A stretch of DNA of 64,000 nucleotides from a virus: positions 1-64,000 of IMG/VR virus record IMGVR_UViG_3300012923_000008, one strand, 5' to 3'. Below are positions 8,001 through 14,496 of this stretch, piece after piece (position 1 is the stretch's first letter; every line of letters begins with the position of its first letter). The translations under genes were made by a program, and so were the position numbers. The notes beneath the pieces are model-generated. The model was not told the DNA's origin and made no database searches. It saw only the letters and a list, made by a program, of their open reading frames with translations.

Positions 8001-10119
8001 TTTGTCGACCGCATTGCCAGAATTGCGTAGTTCTGCTGGAGATATACTTGCCCGGGTTAAAGGAGCAAGGCAATATGACGAGTTGACAAGTCAACCGACT
8101 ACGGAGAAACTGACTAGGCAAATCCATGAACACTTGAACACTACTCTCCCGCCAATGGACGTTATGAATCTACGGCAAATGCAGCAGGATGCAGAAATAT
8201 ATGAATCTGAGGTCGGACCGAGAACTTTAACCGGTGAACCTCCTACAGCCGGCCGGGATGTACTTATCGGACGACCAGATATGGACATTCGGGTCAATCG
8301 CGGGGAGGAACTGGATCCTAGAGGATTTACAAGGAACCCGTATGGGGGTGGCACGACAAGAGTATTACCATTCCAGGGGGGTGGGATAGTCGCGGGGATG
8401 CTACAAGAACAGGTAGAGCAGCAGGGGAGTATCTTTCCACAAAGCGAGGGCTATTCTTCCCCATCACTATTCTCTTCTTCTACCCCAACGAGTATCTCTC
8501 GTTCTATTGATCCCGGACTTGCTTCTCTCCCCGGCACGATGGCGAATGAACTCTACCAAGCCCAGGTGGAAAAGGGGATGAACATTGGGCTCGGCTTCGG
8601 TCCCGGAGCGATGAAATTCTCCCGCCTAACGTCTAAGGCTGATACCCTTATGCAAGAGGCGGAACGGGTACAGCTTTATGCCGAAGGTAAAGAAGATCCC
8701 GTTGCCAGTGCAATAATTGCCCGGCGGTCTTACGACCCAACGAGTGCGAAGATTGAGCTCATGAGATCGTATTTACCGTCCGAATATCCCGAGATGAAGG
8801 GTGGGTTTGCCGCTGGTATGGGCAAGGGTGTCCTTGGTTCGAGGTTTATGTTAGAAGCGGCGAGAGAGTACTTTCGTTCTCATCCGGATATTAATGAACT
8901 TTCTGGACTTCGGGTCTCCGGGGCACGGGAACAGGCCGGGTCTGAGAGTTATGCGACGATTTATCGCTCGATGGTCCTTAAGGGGGAAAAGTCAGGTTTT
9001 CAAGAAGGTGGTGTTGCTGAAAAAGAATTTCAGCTTGCTAATGCCCAGATCATTTATCCTGGTGGTCCGTTGATGAAACAATCGTCTATGCCCCGGATAA
9101 TAGTGGACGATAAATATTGGGGTACAGCGTGGGGAGCCGGGCGTAATCAGGAGTTTCCACTCCCGGACCCGGCGAATGCGACAAAGCTAGGAATACCCAA
9201 ATTCCATACTGGTGGGAAGGCATCAAATGAGGTGATAGCGAAGCTTCTTACCAATGAGAGAGTACTGAGCCCAGACGAAACCAAAGCGTATGACTCGTTG
9301 CCGAAGTTCCACTCCGGGGGTTTTGTTTGGCCGGCATTTGCTGAGGGTGGAACGGTCTCCGATGAAGGAATGGTCGGTGGAAGTGCGAGCTATGCCTCGG
9401 CGAGAGGTGGTTCTAGTTCTACCGATGCCCGGGCGGTGTATTCGAGTATTGGCAGTCTTTCGTCGAGTATGTCAGTTTTATCCTCTGATGTGGAGAAAGT
9501 TGCTAGTGGGTTTAAATCCTTAGAACGGGCTACGGGTCCTGCAACACAGTCTACGGGAAGACTTTCCGGTGAACTAAGTGCGGTAGGGAGTGCATTAGGG
9601 ACGTTTAAGGGAATATTGAGTTCCTTTAGTAGTATGGGTAGTGGGGGTGCTGGTGGAGGAGCGGGGGGCGCCGCCGGTGGGATAGGACAGATATTTAGTC
9701 TCTTCGGTACGATAGGTGGCCTTTTTGGTCTCCAGAAGGGTGGTCTACGCGAAGTCACTGGTAGCGGCGGAACTGACTCCCAACTGGTTCAGTTCATGGC
9801 TACCCCCGGCGAAATGGTCAGTGTTACGACACCAGAACAGCATAGAGCATCTATGGTCGGCGGGCTGCCACATTTTGCAGGTGGCGGAAATTTGACTGTG
9901 GGGAAGAGTTTGGCTTCGAATGTATCACAATCCATTCAAGGAGCAGCGAGTCAAATCACTGGTGGACCAGGAACTAGTGGAGTAAATGTTACCATTGGAA
10001 GTATCAATGGTGTGATGAATGCCCATGATGTTAAGGGGCTATTGATGTCTCATTTTGAGACTTTTGCCCGGGCGTTTCAGCGGGCGAGTAGGAATAACTT
10101 TGACTTGCCAGGACGCTGA
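2017..10119 (+). CDS. Tape measure protein with internal lytic transglycosylase domain
   Basis: 2700 residues from GTG 2017. The N-terminal ~320 residues are coiled-coil, with a duplicated VAQF.FA..IAP unit. A Gly/Ala-rich hydrophobic stretch is at about 649-690 and a second at about 1869-1893. Around residues 1222-1360 lies a soluble lytic transglycosylase-like domain with VVDIESSHGANMGDP; Glu1248 is the expected catalytic acid. The C-terminal half has many GG-flanked units with LTPGEFVV (about 1499), LLTNERVLS (about 2410) and MATPGEMVS (about 2594), typical of siphophage tape measures. Using the usual ~0.15 nm per residue this implies a tail near 0.4 micrometre. It sets tail length and probably opens peptidoglycan during DNA entry. 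Confidence 0.95.
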   Translation: MPDNELGIVFRGRDESASSTIKKIEANIKGLEADIIALQTRITSASQTDLTIKTNVEGLQALHANLKSLEGVLVENKVLLQEYQDKLNSLRAGGVVDAGLAREKELSPFTKAPAESLATNVIGQGNLSGATAELERQLAVMRQLGATAGEYTSIQSSQLATRLAVLQAETQAMKDLAKEKEAANVAQFAFAQRIAPQESITNYRRELQRTVEEAEKLSVAQFKFAEQIAPSSNIAERLQLEKNLATAESNIRRMGLEEEKRLGAEAVELKRQAYRNIADDAAKAAAAEIAAQSKVALSAAAIRQMPIVGRVRLWGADDATKEAAGLDFYANATARVRAAIENTANSARRMQGAISDFHRELSHAGGNIDQTTYAVRKLITVLDETARGQSGQRISTIGSAIRDLGVGRALPIIAPIGLGLAAIEVTHLVSEYSKLATKTDDAARAAGVGVEEYSRLARVLQLAGISAERLPTAMGQLSQSIRTAITEPLSAKGTAFAEIFGKDFFTDLPKFEEEPLKSENIDKLRQKYQELARTVGEFQAMGVFRAALGRTEWVELAPLITAAETEYQKWNKAVADSHLPFTSGEVEKLREVDFATKKLAEDWEYLGKATALFAGNTGLIAFIDSVVLKLGALARNSREAGIALESIGTGIVVGGAVGTAVMPGLGTVVGAGLGAIGGGVAGAKIAEGTRPATGPRPGPEPGSIIVPVPPRPPGTPISTPSEASTREEAGRRANIPTTTSDDERSQYPQLYGFGGAKIAPESLVSEAVKYREEIEQTHRVIEARLDAEKTEALGRARSETDRQRIEEDFSRREAANRAKAVQEERDMLTLYRQRMQDVSEPVRPLAEKDLSRRVGVQIEVEEFNTRKKLAQEEERFRREGFRVYDEEKRVELQLAKGNAAQIEQIYQERLAAAKAAFGEEGIEFKRLQLEHIEAAQAATNKMLQDRMRIQDTIGRISETEIRITAAGMEAGELDQTIGKKVDHTAAYKAEQVLIQQTAASQIEAYQAIAAAAGENTEIKIQNLEKAALWAENAANQEVQLARKISQEMHKAAEESSKVFVQFFDKTGSAFETFIDDAVFRTKTWQQATRDLILGIDKDLLHTTEKLGSQLAAQGLAQTFGVKLESGKGIGDLLGQMAGRALGLAPGTEDKQALTNSLAQDAKQQRGTVIQILGQIRDAATAQAQNVGTIQAGAGIPRTAERLPPVKVPVERDTLSPIGQRTVTPSQVSAAGQKYGFSPGFSNAVVDIESSHGANMGDPRRTQYGGNVLQLNEGERRRSGFSGSGMGTPEEQLDYGFRNLSMRREELKAKLGRDVTEREVFLAHNQGVAGASGLLANPTTPAGVVIRRTGEGPENISGNFQGNPNAPAQEFVNRVYSRLERGEERFSRDSSATSATSATSSVSSQTSEKVQQLGQTSTTTASSLEKLGQAADKIGPSVFGSSGELNRGEKDTPAWAFAKAHNVSAEEEAKTFGLPAPYAYGGPVYGFQYGGMGTDTIQAMLTPGEFVVKNAAVGHYGVDFLHSINNMALPKGFAAGGKVGEDSSPDSSGWLSDLFGSNKKPDRKQEFWNLWPLPERQKSIGMTLGASSRSDFASAAAPLAPIPQSFLSQVDQLPIPETTAPRSFSGSQITANASRFQSGGEVSKRIEDSDRPSREKYFPEVVVRLPETSEQASEAIRQELAGENRTYQEIMTSLSSSGYALRQEDRESGARYAGKTLTDLPSRSERKYWENYATGIHSQIGQGKLSSQEALKDAERVAPIGNTGIYTQSVREAFLSPREQTDLTIGEAQYGMFPGSAREMVQPQGFAQGGSVAYFSFGGINTPPPLANTPQPYKGTGSPMTTPTISGGFTTESRGFVSPTLYTVHPKPNLGGLLAILGIGAVGLAGVVGLEKLLSNDEKKKAERLLAAKETTGGWTGQGIPDRLSEDSLRSLSTSQISGLPDDVSGLCGGGAVGLQEGGIARGENTSIESLRYGIDPLEDQFRSFGQLQKSRPGPDLSTALPELRSSAGDILARVKGARQYDELTSQPTTEKLTRQIHEHLNTTLPPMDVMNLRQMQQDAEIYESEVGPRTLTGEPPTAGRDVLIGRPDMDIRVNRGEELDPRGFTRNPYGGGTTRVLPFQGGGIVAGMLQEQVEQQGSIFPQSEGYSSPSLFSSSTPTSISRSIDPGLASLPGTMANELYQAQVEKGMNIGLGFGPGAMKFSRLTSKADTLMQEAERVQLYAEGKEDPVASAIIARRSYDPTSAKIELMRSYLPSEYPEMKGGFAAGMGKGVLGSRFMLEAAREYFRSHPDINELSGLRVSGAREQAGSESYATIYRSMVLKGEKSGFQEGGVAEKEFQLANAQIIYPGGPLMKQSSMPRIIVDDKYWGTAWGAGRNQEFPLPDPANATKLGIPKFHTGGKASNEVIAKLLTNERVLSPDETKAYDSLPKFHSGGFVWPAFAEGGTVSDEGMVGGSASYASARGGSSSTDARAVYSSIGSLSSSMSVLSSDVEKVASGFKSLERATGPATQSTGRLSGELSAVGSALGTFKGILSSFSSMGSGGAGGGAGGAAGGIGQIFSLFGTIGGLFGLQKGGLREVTGSGGTDSQLVQFMATPGEMVSVTTPEQHRASMVGGLPHFAGGGNLTVGKSLASNVSQSIQGAASQITGGPGTSGVNVTIGSINGVMNAHDVKGLLMSHFETFARAFQRASRNNFDLPGR

Positions 10120-10352
10120 TGGAGGGTAAGGTTGTTGATTTTATACCCGAGAAAATCGATAGGTGGAAGTATAAACAGATCTATGATCTTCTCCCCGGGA
10201 AGTCTATTCTATATGAATGGGATTTGTTCAAGAACGTTCCTGATCCTTGGAGTAATATGAGAACGGTCGCTTGGGTCTATGGTAGGAAATTAAATTGGAA
10301 ACTAAGAGCCTTCAAGCGCAAAGAGGGTATTTATATTTCTCGGATCGAGTAG
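10119..10352 (+). CDS. Hypothetical protein after the tape measure gene
   Basis: 77 residues, ATG overlapping the TGA of the tape measure gene by one base. Rich in Trp, Lys and Tyr (WKYKQIYDLLPGK; AWVYGRKLNWKLRAFKR), with a basic C-terminus. No family recognised. It could be a small tail adaptor or a nucleic-acid-binding protein; the sequence does not decide. Confidence 0.65.
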   Translation: MEGKVVDFIPEKIDRWKYKQIYDLLPGKSILYEWDLFKNVPDPWSNMRTVAWVYGRKLNWKLRAFKRKEGIYISRIE

Positions 10353-10365
10353 GTGATGTTTAATC

Positions 10366-10998
10366 ATGGCTCTTAATCAATTCCCTGCTTCTACCCGGAT
10401 CTCATGGTCGGTACTTAAGACTTTGAATTGGGCTACTAGGATGCAGAGGAGCGTGGTCGGAAGAGAACTAACGATCAGTGACTACGTGTTTCCACTTTGT
10501 TCATTTATCCTTACCTGGGAAGTCCTACGAGACTATTGGGACCGGCGGGGACCGGCATCTGGTAATACTGTACTGGACGAGCTGCGGACAATTTGGAACT
10601 TCTATAATCAACAGCAGGCATCGGCCATTCCGTTTGCGTATCTTGATGTGACCGACAACACTACCCGGCCGCCGGGTGCCGGGGCTACGAATTTTATCTT
10701 CGCTACCGGTGACGGAATGACGACGCAGTTTCAGGCACTGTCCCGCCTTTTGGCTCCTGTTGTTCCTAATGTAATAACCACCGTAAATCTCAATGGATCG
10801 CCTACCGGGGCGTACACGATGGATGCTAACACTGGGATAATTACCTTTACCTCGGCCCCCGGGATTGGTATTACTATTGGATGGGACGCCACGTACTACT
10901 ACCGAGTCCGGTTCAACACCGACGGTCTTGAGGCGGAGAACTTCGCCTATCAGTTCTGGCAAATGAAACAGTTGAAACTCTTATCAAAGGCGTATTAG
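10366..10998 (+). CDS. Distal tail protein, DUF2460 family
   Basis: 210 residues. The start MALNQFPASTRISWSV and the later segments DYWDRRGPASG, TNFIFATGDGMTTQFQ and the closing VRFNTDGLEAENFAYQFWQ match the DUF2460 family, the counterpart of the gene transfer agent distal tail protein (ORFg12). This protein forms the ring joining tube and tip. Immediately follows the tape measure genes, as in that cluster. ATG has no strong GGAGG but lies 11 bases after the previous stop. Confidence 0.88.
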   Translation: MALNQFPASTRISWSVLKTLNWATRMQRSVVGRELTISDYVFPLCSFILTWEVLRDYWDRRGPASGNTVLDELRTIWNFYNQQQASAIPFAYLDVTDNTTRPPGAGATNFIFATGDGMTTQFQALSRLLAPVVPNVITTVNLNGSPTGAYTMDANTGIITFTSAPGIGITIGWDATYYYRVRFNTDGLEAENFAYQFWQMKQLKLLSKAY

Positions 10999-10999
10999 G

Positions 11000-11503
11000 A
11001 TGATAAGGCTTATAAACTCGGCTGGATTGGGTCTGGTGGAACAGTGGGAAGGACTATTCCTCACTGCATACCGGGATATTGCCGGGGTGTGGACCATTGG
11101 ATATGGGCATACTGGCGGGGTGTATAAGGGAGAGACGATCACTCCCTATGAGGCGGGTCAGTTGCTCACTGTTGATCTGGCCGAAGCGGCGGTGGAAGTC
11201 CAAGCCCGCGCCCCGCAGGCGACGGATAATCAATTCGCAGCTATGACGAGTTTTACATTTAACGAGGGAATTGGGGCTTTTCGGAGTTCGACCCTATTGA
11301 AACTCTTTAAGGCTGGCGACATCGCCGGGGCGGCGGATCAGTTCCCCCGGTGGGATAAGGCGCACGTTGACGGGCAGTTGGTCGTCGTACAGGGACTTCT
11401 TAATCGACGACTCGCTGAGAGGATGCTGTTTCTTGAAACTCCGGTCCCGGCCCTGGCTACCGAATTACTAGAATACTATCAGGGACGGAAGCAGAGACAG
11501 TGA
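11000..11503 (+). CDS. Endolysin, GH24 lysozyme
   Basis: 167 residues. Glu17, Asp26 and Thr32 are spaced E-x8-D-x5-T exactly as in T4 and P21 lysozymes (EGLFLTAYRDIAGVWTIGYG), followed by the usual NEGIGAFRSSTLLK and WDKAHVDGQ segments. It hydrolyses the MurNAc-GlcNAc bond of peptidoglycan at lysis. The N-terminus shows no clear cleavable signal or SAR segment, so release would need a holin; three membrane-protein genes follow directly. Confidence 0.95.
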   Translation: MIRLINSAGLGLVEQWEGLFLTAYRDIAGVWTIGYGHTGGVYKGETITPYEAGQLLTVDLAEAAVEVQARAPQATDNQFAAMTSFTFNEGIGAFRSSTLLKLFKAGDIAGAADQFPRWDKAHVDGQLVVVQGLLNRRLAERMLFLETPVPALATELLEYYQGRKQRQ

Positions 11504-11531
11504 GCAAGGAAGTCCTTTTGGATCCTCTTTC

Positions 11532-11945
11532 GTGAATGCCTCCACAGTTGCAGCGGCGATTGCAATCATGATTGCAATGCAAGGTGTCACGTTGATCTCC
11601 TGTACCGCAGCCAACGGGGCCATTTCGATGGCTGCGGTTCTTGGGATTGTTGGTGATGATAGAGGTGAACTCGTCGGTTGGTTCATGGTCATCGCTCTGC
11701 CGTTTTCAGTCGTAGCTTTCGCCACCCGGCGTTGGCTCTCCCGGCCACTATTGGGTTTGTGTTTAGGTCCGCAGCTTCTGATTAGTATCGTCTATGCCAC
11801 GGGGGCGATATCGGCGATTATTCGTGGGAGTTATGCTGATGGTGTAGCCCGTCCCCCGCAGTTCATCTTCGTTGACCAAGTGTCAATGATAGTCTTAATG
11901 ATCCTTCACGCAGCTTCGGTTGCAGAAATTATAGTCAAGAAATGA
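11532..11945 (+). CDS. Multi-pass membrane protein, holin candidate
   Basis: 137 residues from GTG, with three to four hydrophobic segments (about 5-40, 48-65, 72-95 and 115-133) and a short charged end EIIVKK. Directly downstream of the endolysin gene, which makes a holin role plausible; no holin family is recognised. Its TGA overlaps the next ATG as ATGA. Confidence 0.7.
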   Translation: MNASTVAAAIAIMIAMQGVTLISCTAANGAISMAAVLGIVGDDRGELVGWFMVIALPFSVVAFATRRWLSRPLLGLCLGPQLLISIVYATGAISAIIRGSYADGVARPPQFIFVDQVSMIVLMILHAASVAEIIVKK

Positions 11946-12376
11946 CCACCTGGAAAGAAGCCCTAGAATTTTTCGACCGTCCCCGTGGCGGAATGGAACT
12001 TGAGGCCGCTTTTGCATTCGCAGAGTTTTGGTTCGGTCTCAGTTTGATCCTATCGCCGGGAGGTCTTGCACTCTGGAACACTGCCGCACTACAGGATTTC
12101 TATGGTATGGCCCCGGCGGTTGCCGTTGGAATTCCTTGGGTCTTATCTAGTTGTGCTACTTTCGCGGGGCTATGGTTTTATCGTGCCGGTAATCCAATCT
12201 ATGCCCCATTGCGTTGTATCGGAGGGTTCATGTCATGTTGGCTTTGGGGGTGGATTTCCATCGTGTCTGCAATCGTTGTCGTTGGGCTTTTACCGGCGTT
12301 AGGACTCTATGTGGCTGGATTCTTAGCTGGTATTCGAGTAATGTTCTCAGCGTGGCGGCAATGGCGGCGGGAATAG
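11942..12376 (+). CDS. Multi-pass membrane protein in lysis cassette
   Basis: 144 residues with an amphipathic N-terminus (WKEALEFFDRPRGGMELE) and four hydrophobic segments rich in Trp, Phe and Gly. The C-terminus is basic (AWRQWRRE). Coupled to the preceding membrane protein by ATGA and overlapping the next gene by 16 bases. Could be a second holin/antiholin or another membrane component; function is inferred only from the cassette. Confidence 0.7.
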   Translation: MTTWKEALEFFDRPRGGMELEAAFAFAEFWFGLSLILSPGGLALWNTAALQDFYGMAPAVAVGIPWVLSSCATFAGLWFYRAGNPIYAPLRCIGGFMSCWLWGWISIVSAIVVVGLLPALGLYVAGFLAGIRVMFSAWRQWRRE

Positions 12377-12795
12377 TAGATCCGAGTATTGCTAAGGGCT
12401 CGATCGAAGCAATTGCGGCGATTATTGTCTCGGTTATTAGCTCCGCGGCGGCATTGGCTTCGGCGTTTTATGCTAATAGACAAAAGACTGACGATGCAAA
12501 AGAGGACAATCGTGACCGGGCGAATAATGCAGAAATCTCAGCGCGAGAACAACTCTATACTGGCTTGAGCGGGGACCTACGCCGATTGCGAGAGGATTAT
12601 GATTCACTTAGGACTGACCGCGCCGATCTGTGGAGGAGATTCTTAGAGGGGCAGGAACATAGTTCTCGGCAGGATAAGGCTTTGGATGATTGTGAAAGGA
12701 CCAGTGCTACGCTTAAGAGAGAACTATTAGAGACTAGACAGCGATTGGCCACTTGTGAGAGAAAACTAGGTATAATAAATGGAACCAGTGAATAA
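12361..12795 (+). CDS. Membrane-anchored coiled-coil protein, spanin-like
   Basis: 144 residues from ATG 12361, inside the end of the previous gene. One N-terminal transmembrane segment (about residues 14-34, EAIAAIIVSVISSAAALASA) is followed by a long charged coiled coil (about 45-135) with two cysteines. This architecture is that of an inner-membrane spanin (Rz-like) after an endolysin and holin. No outer-membrane Rz1 partner was found embedded in it, so the call is tentative. Confidence 0.6.
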   Translation: MAAGIVDPSIAKGSIEAIAAIIVSVISSAAALASAFYANRQKTDDAKEDNRDRANNAEISAREQLYTGLSGDLRRLREDYDSLRTDRADLWRRFLEGQEHSSRQDKALDDCERTSATLKRELLETRQRLATCERKLGIINGTSE

Positions 12796-13766
12796 TGCCC
12801 CGGCCCTGTACAGCGACGCTTCAGACGTTCCTTGACACATGGAACCCAAGTACGGGAGCACAGATCGCGGACCTTTATATCTTTACCCTTATCACAGGTG
12901 AGGTGTTTTATTATTCGGGGTTTCGGACGGCCTTGGCGGCTCCATTGGCAAACACTGACTCACCGAAGTTCCTTTTTGAGCGGGGGCCAGTATTTACCCG
13001 GACTAAGGTCAAGACACAGATTGGCCCACAGATTGATGAGTTAGAGATAGCCATGATCGTGGGGGAGAATGACCTCGTTGCGATGGATTCTGGGGGAACG
13101 CTTACTTGGCAGAGGGCATTTTGGTCGGGGATCTTCGACGGGGCAGACGTGGAGCTTCTCCGGGCATTTATTTCTGTCACCCCCGGAATCCCCGCGACTA
13201 GAACGGTGGTGGGAACCCTCACTTGGTTCTATGGTCGGATAGGGGACGTTGAGATTGGCCGGACGAGATGCATGGTCCGGGTGAAGAGTCTTCTCGATCT
13301 TCTCACGGTCCAGATGCCCCGGCGGCTTTTTCAGTCAGCGTGTAATCATGTATTCGGCTCGCCGATGTGTGGGTTCAATAGAACCACCGGGGTAAGTGCG
13401 ATAGGAAACACTACCGCATTTGGGGCACAGACTATTACCTGTGGGGCGGGGAGTGATCAGAATTCACTTAAGACGAGCTATTCGCCGGCAGTGAGTACGG
13501 CGTATGATAACGGAACAGTGATCGGTTTGGCGGGGCTAAATGCTGGATTTACACGAACTATCGGTAAACTTACCGGCGGGACGATTTATTACCTTAAGCC
13601 TTGGATTTTCCCAGTCGTTGCTGGGGTAGATACATTTACACTCCTGCCGGGGTGTAATAAACTATTGAACACGTGCATTAATACTTTTCAGAACCAGGCG
13701 GCGAATGGAAGTGCGGGGCGGTATGGTGGATTTCCGTATATTCCCCCGCCGGAGAGCGCTGTATGA
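12795..13766 (+). CDS. Tail hub protein, DUF2163 / phage BR0599 family
   Basis: 323 residues, ATG overlapping the previous TAA. The N-terminal DUF2163 part runs to about residue 165 (RTRCMVRVKSLLDLLTVQ); the C-terminal part has the family cysteine pattern FQSACNHVFGSPMCG and later GCNKLLNTCINTFQN, ending in GRYGGFPYIPPPE. In the gene transfer agent structure the equivalent hub (ORFg13) binds an iron-sulphur cluster through conserved cysteines. Forms the central hub of the tail tip and normally stands directly after the DUF2460 gene; here the lysis genes intervene. Confidence 0.92.
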   Translation: MPRPCTATLQTFLDTWNPSTGAQIADLYIFTLITGEVFYYSGFRTALAAPLANTDSPKFLFERGPVFTRTKVKTQIGPQIDELEIAMIVGENDLVAMDSGGTLTWQRAFWSGIFDGADVELLRAFISVTPGIPATRTVVGTLTWFYGRIGDVEIGRTRCMVRVKSLLDLLTVQMPRRLFQSACNHVFGSPMCGFNRTTGVSAIGNTTAFGAQTITCGAGSDQNSLKTSYSPAVSTAYDNGTVIGLAGLNAGFTRTIGKLTGGTIYYLKPWIFPVVAGVDTFTLLPGCNKLLNTCINTFQNQAANGSAGRYGGFPYIPPPESAV

Positions 13767-14278
13767 TATACTCATCTAAGGGCGAATTCTTTACAGCTGA
13801 AAAATGTCGGTATGATGAGGTTAAGTTGAGAGATAAGGTACTGTCCGAAGCGCAGTCTTGGCTTGGAACTCCGTTCGAACATCTTCAGAGGTGCAAAGGT
13901 GCCGGGGTGGATTGTGGACAGTTCCTATTGGGGGTGTATCACAATGCTGGGTGTATCCCCCACGTCATACCTGACTACTACCCCCGAGACTTCCATTTAA
14001 ATAGTGACAGGGAGTGGTATCAGGAGATTATTCTGAGATTTGCCCGGGAGATCCCCGGCCCGCCGAATCCGGGAGATCTAGCACTGTTTAAACTTAATGA
14101 CGGACTGGTTTACTCTCACGGCGCTATTGTTACTTCTTGGCCGAAAGTGATTCACTCTTTCATTCATCGGGGGGTTGTCCCCGCCGATGCGACGCAGGGA
14201 TACCTTAAGGGCAACCCGGTGAAGTTCTTCGAGCCCTTGGCTTTCTTTTCTGGCGACGGTGAGAAGTGTCGTCCGTAA
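13763..14278 (+). CDS. NlpC/P60 cell wall peptidase of the tail tip
   Basis: 171 residues. Catalytic Cys51 sits in GAGVDCGQF and His119 in YSHGAIV, the NlpC/P60 pair; a further histidine is in IHSFIH. This is the ORFg14-type tail peptidase that cleaves peptidoglycan cross-links during genome entry. Coupled to the hub gene by ATGA. Length is normal for the family. Confidence 0.93.
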   Translation: MIYSSKGEFFTAEKCRYDEVKLRDKVLSEAQSWLGTPFEHLQRCKGAGVDCGQFLLGVYHNAGCIPHVIPDYYPRDFHLNSDREWYQEIILRFAREIPGPPNPGDLALFKLNDGLVYSHGAIVTSWPKVIHSFIHRGVVPADATQGYLKGNPVKFFEPLAFFSGDGEKCRP

Positions 14279-14496
14279 GGGATGGGGATTGTAAGGAGGT
14301 GGGCATTTCCCTTCTTCCCCGCCAAATCTTCTCTAACTTGAGCCCAAAGGACGGCGTAACGGACTGGTCCCCCGTTGTCATAACCGCGGATTCGCGGGGT
14401 GTGATAGGCAAGGCAGAGCAAGTCGCGCTATTGTCAAGTCATGCTTGGTACCCCGGCACGGTGGCCGGGGCATACCAAAGAGGGTTTATCTTTTGA
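14266..14496 (+). CDS. Hypothetical small protein between tail peptidase and tail tip genes
   Basis: 76 residues from GTG 14266, inside the end of the peptidase gene. The stop TGA (14494-14496) overlaps the TTG start of the next gene as TTGA, which supports real translation and coupling. A perfect AAGGAGG lies at about 14291 inside the frame, so a shorter internal start is also possible. No family recognised. Confidence 0.4.
   Translation: MSSVRDGDCKEVGISLLPRQIFSNLSPKDGVTDWSPVVITADSRGVIGKAEQVALLSSHAWYPGTVAGAYQRGFIF

Noticed and set aside
9390-9758. Minus-strand Pro-rich frame
   Set aside because: Pro-rich sequence arises from the Gly-rich repeats of the tape measure gene read on the other strand.
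14445-14492. Upstream extension of the tail tip gene to TTG 14445
   Set aside because: TTG 14493 overlaps the previous TGA and gives the usual start; the extension overlaps the preceding frame without a binding site.
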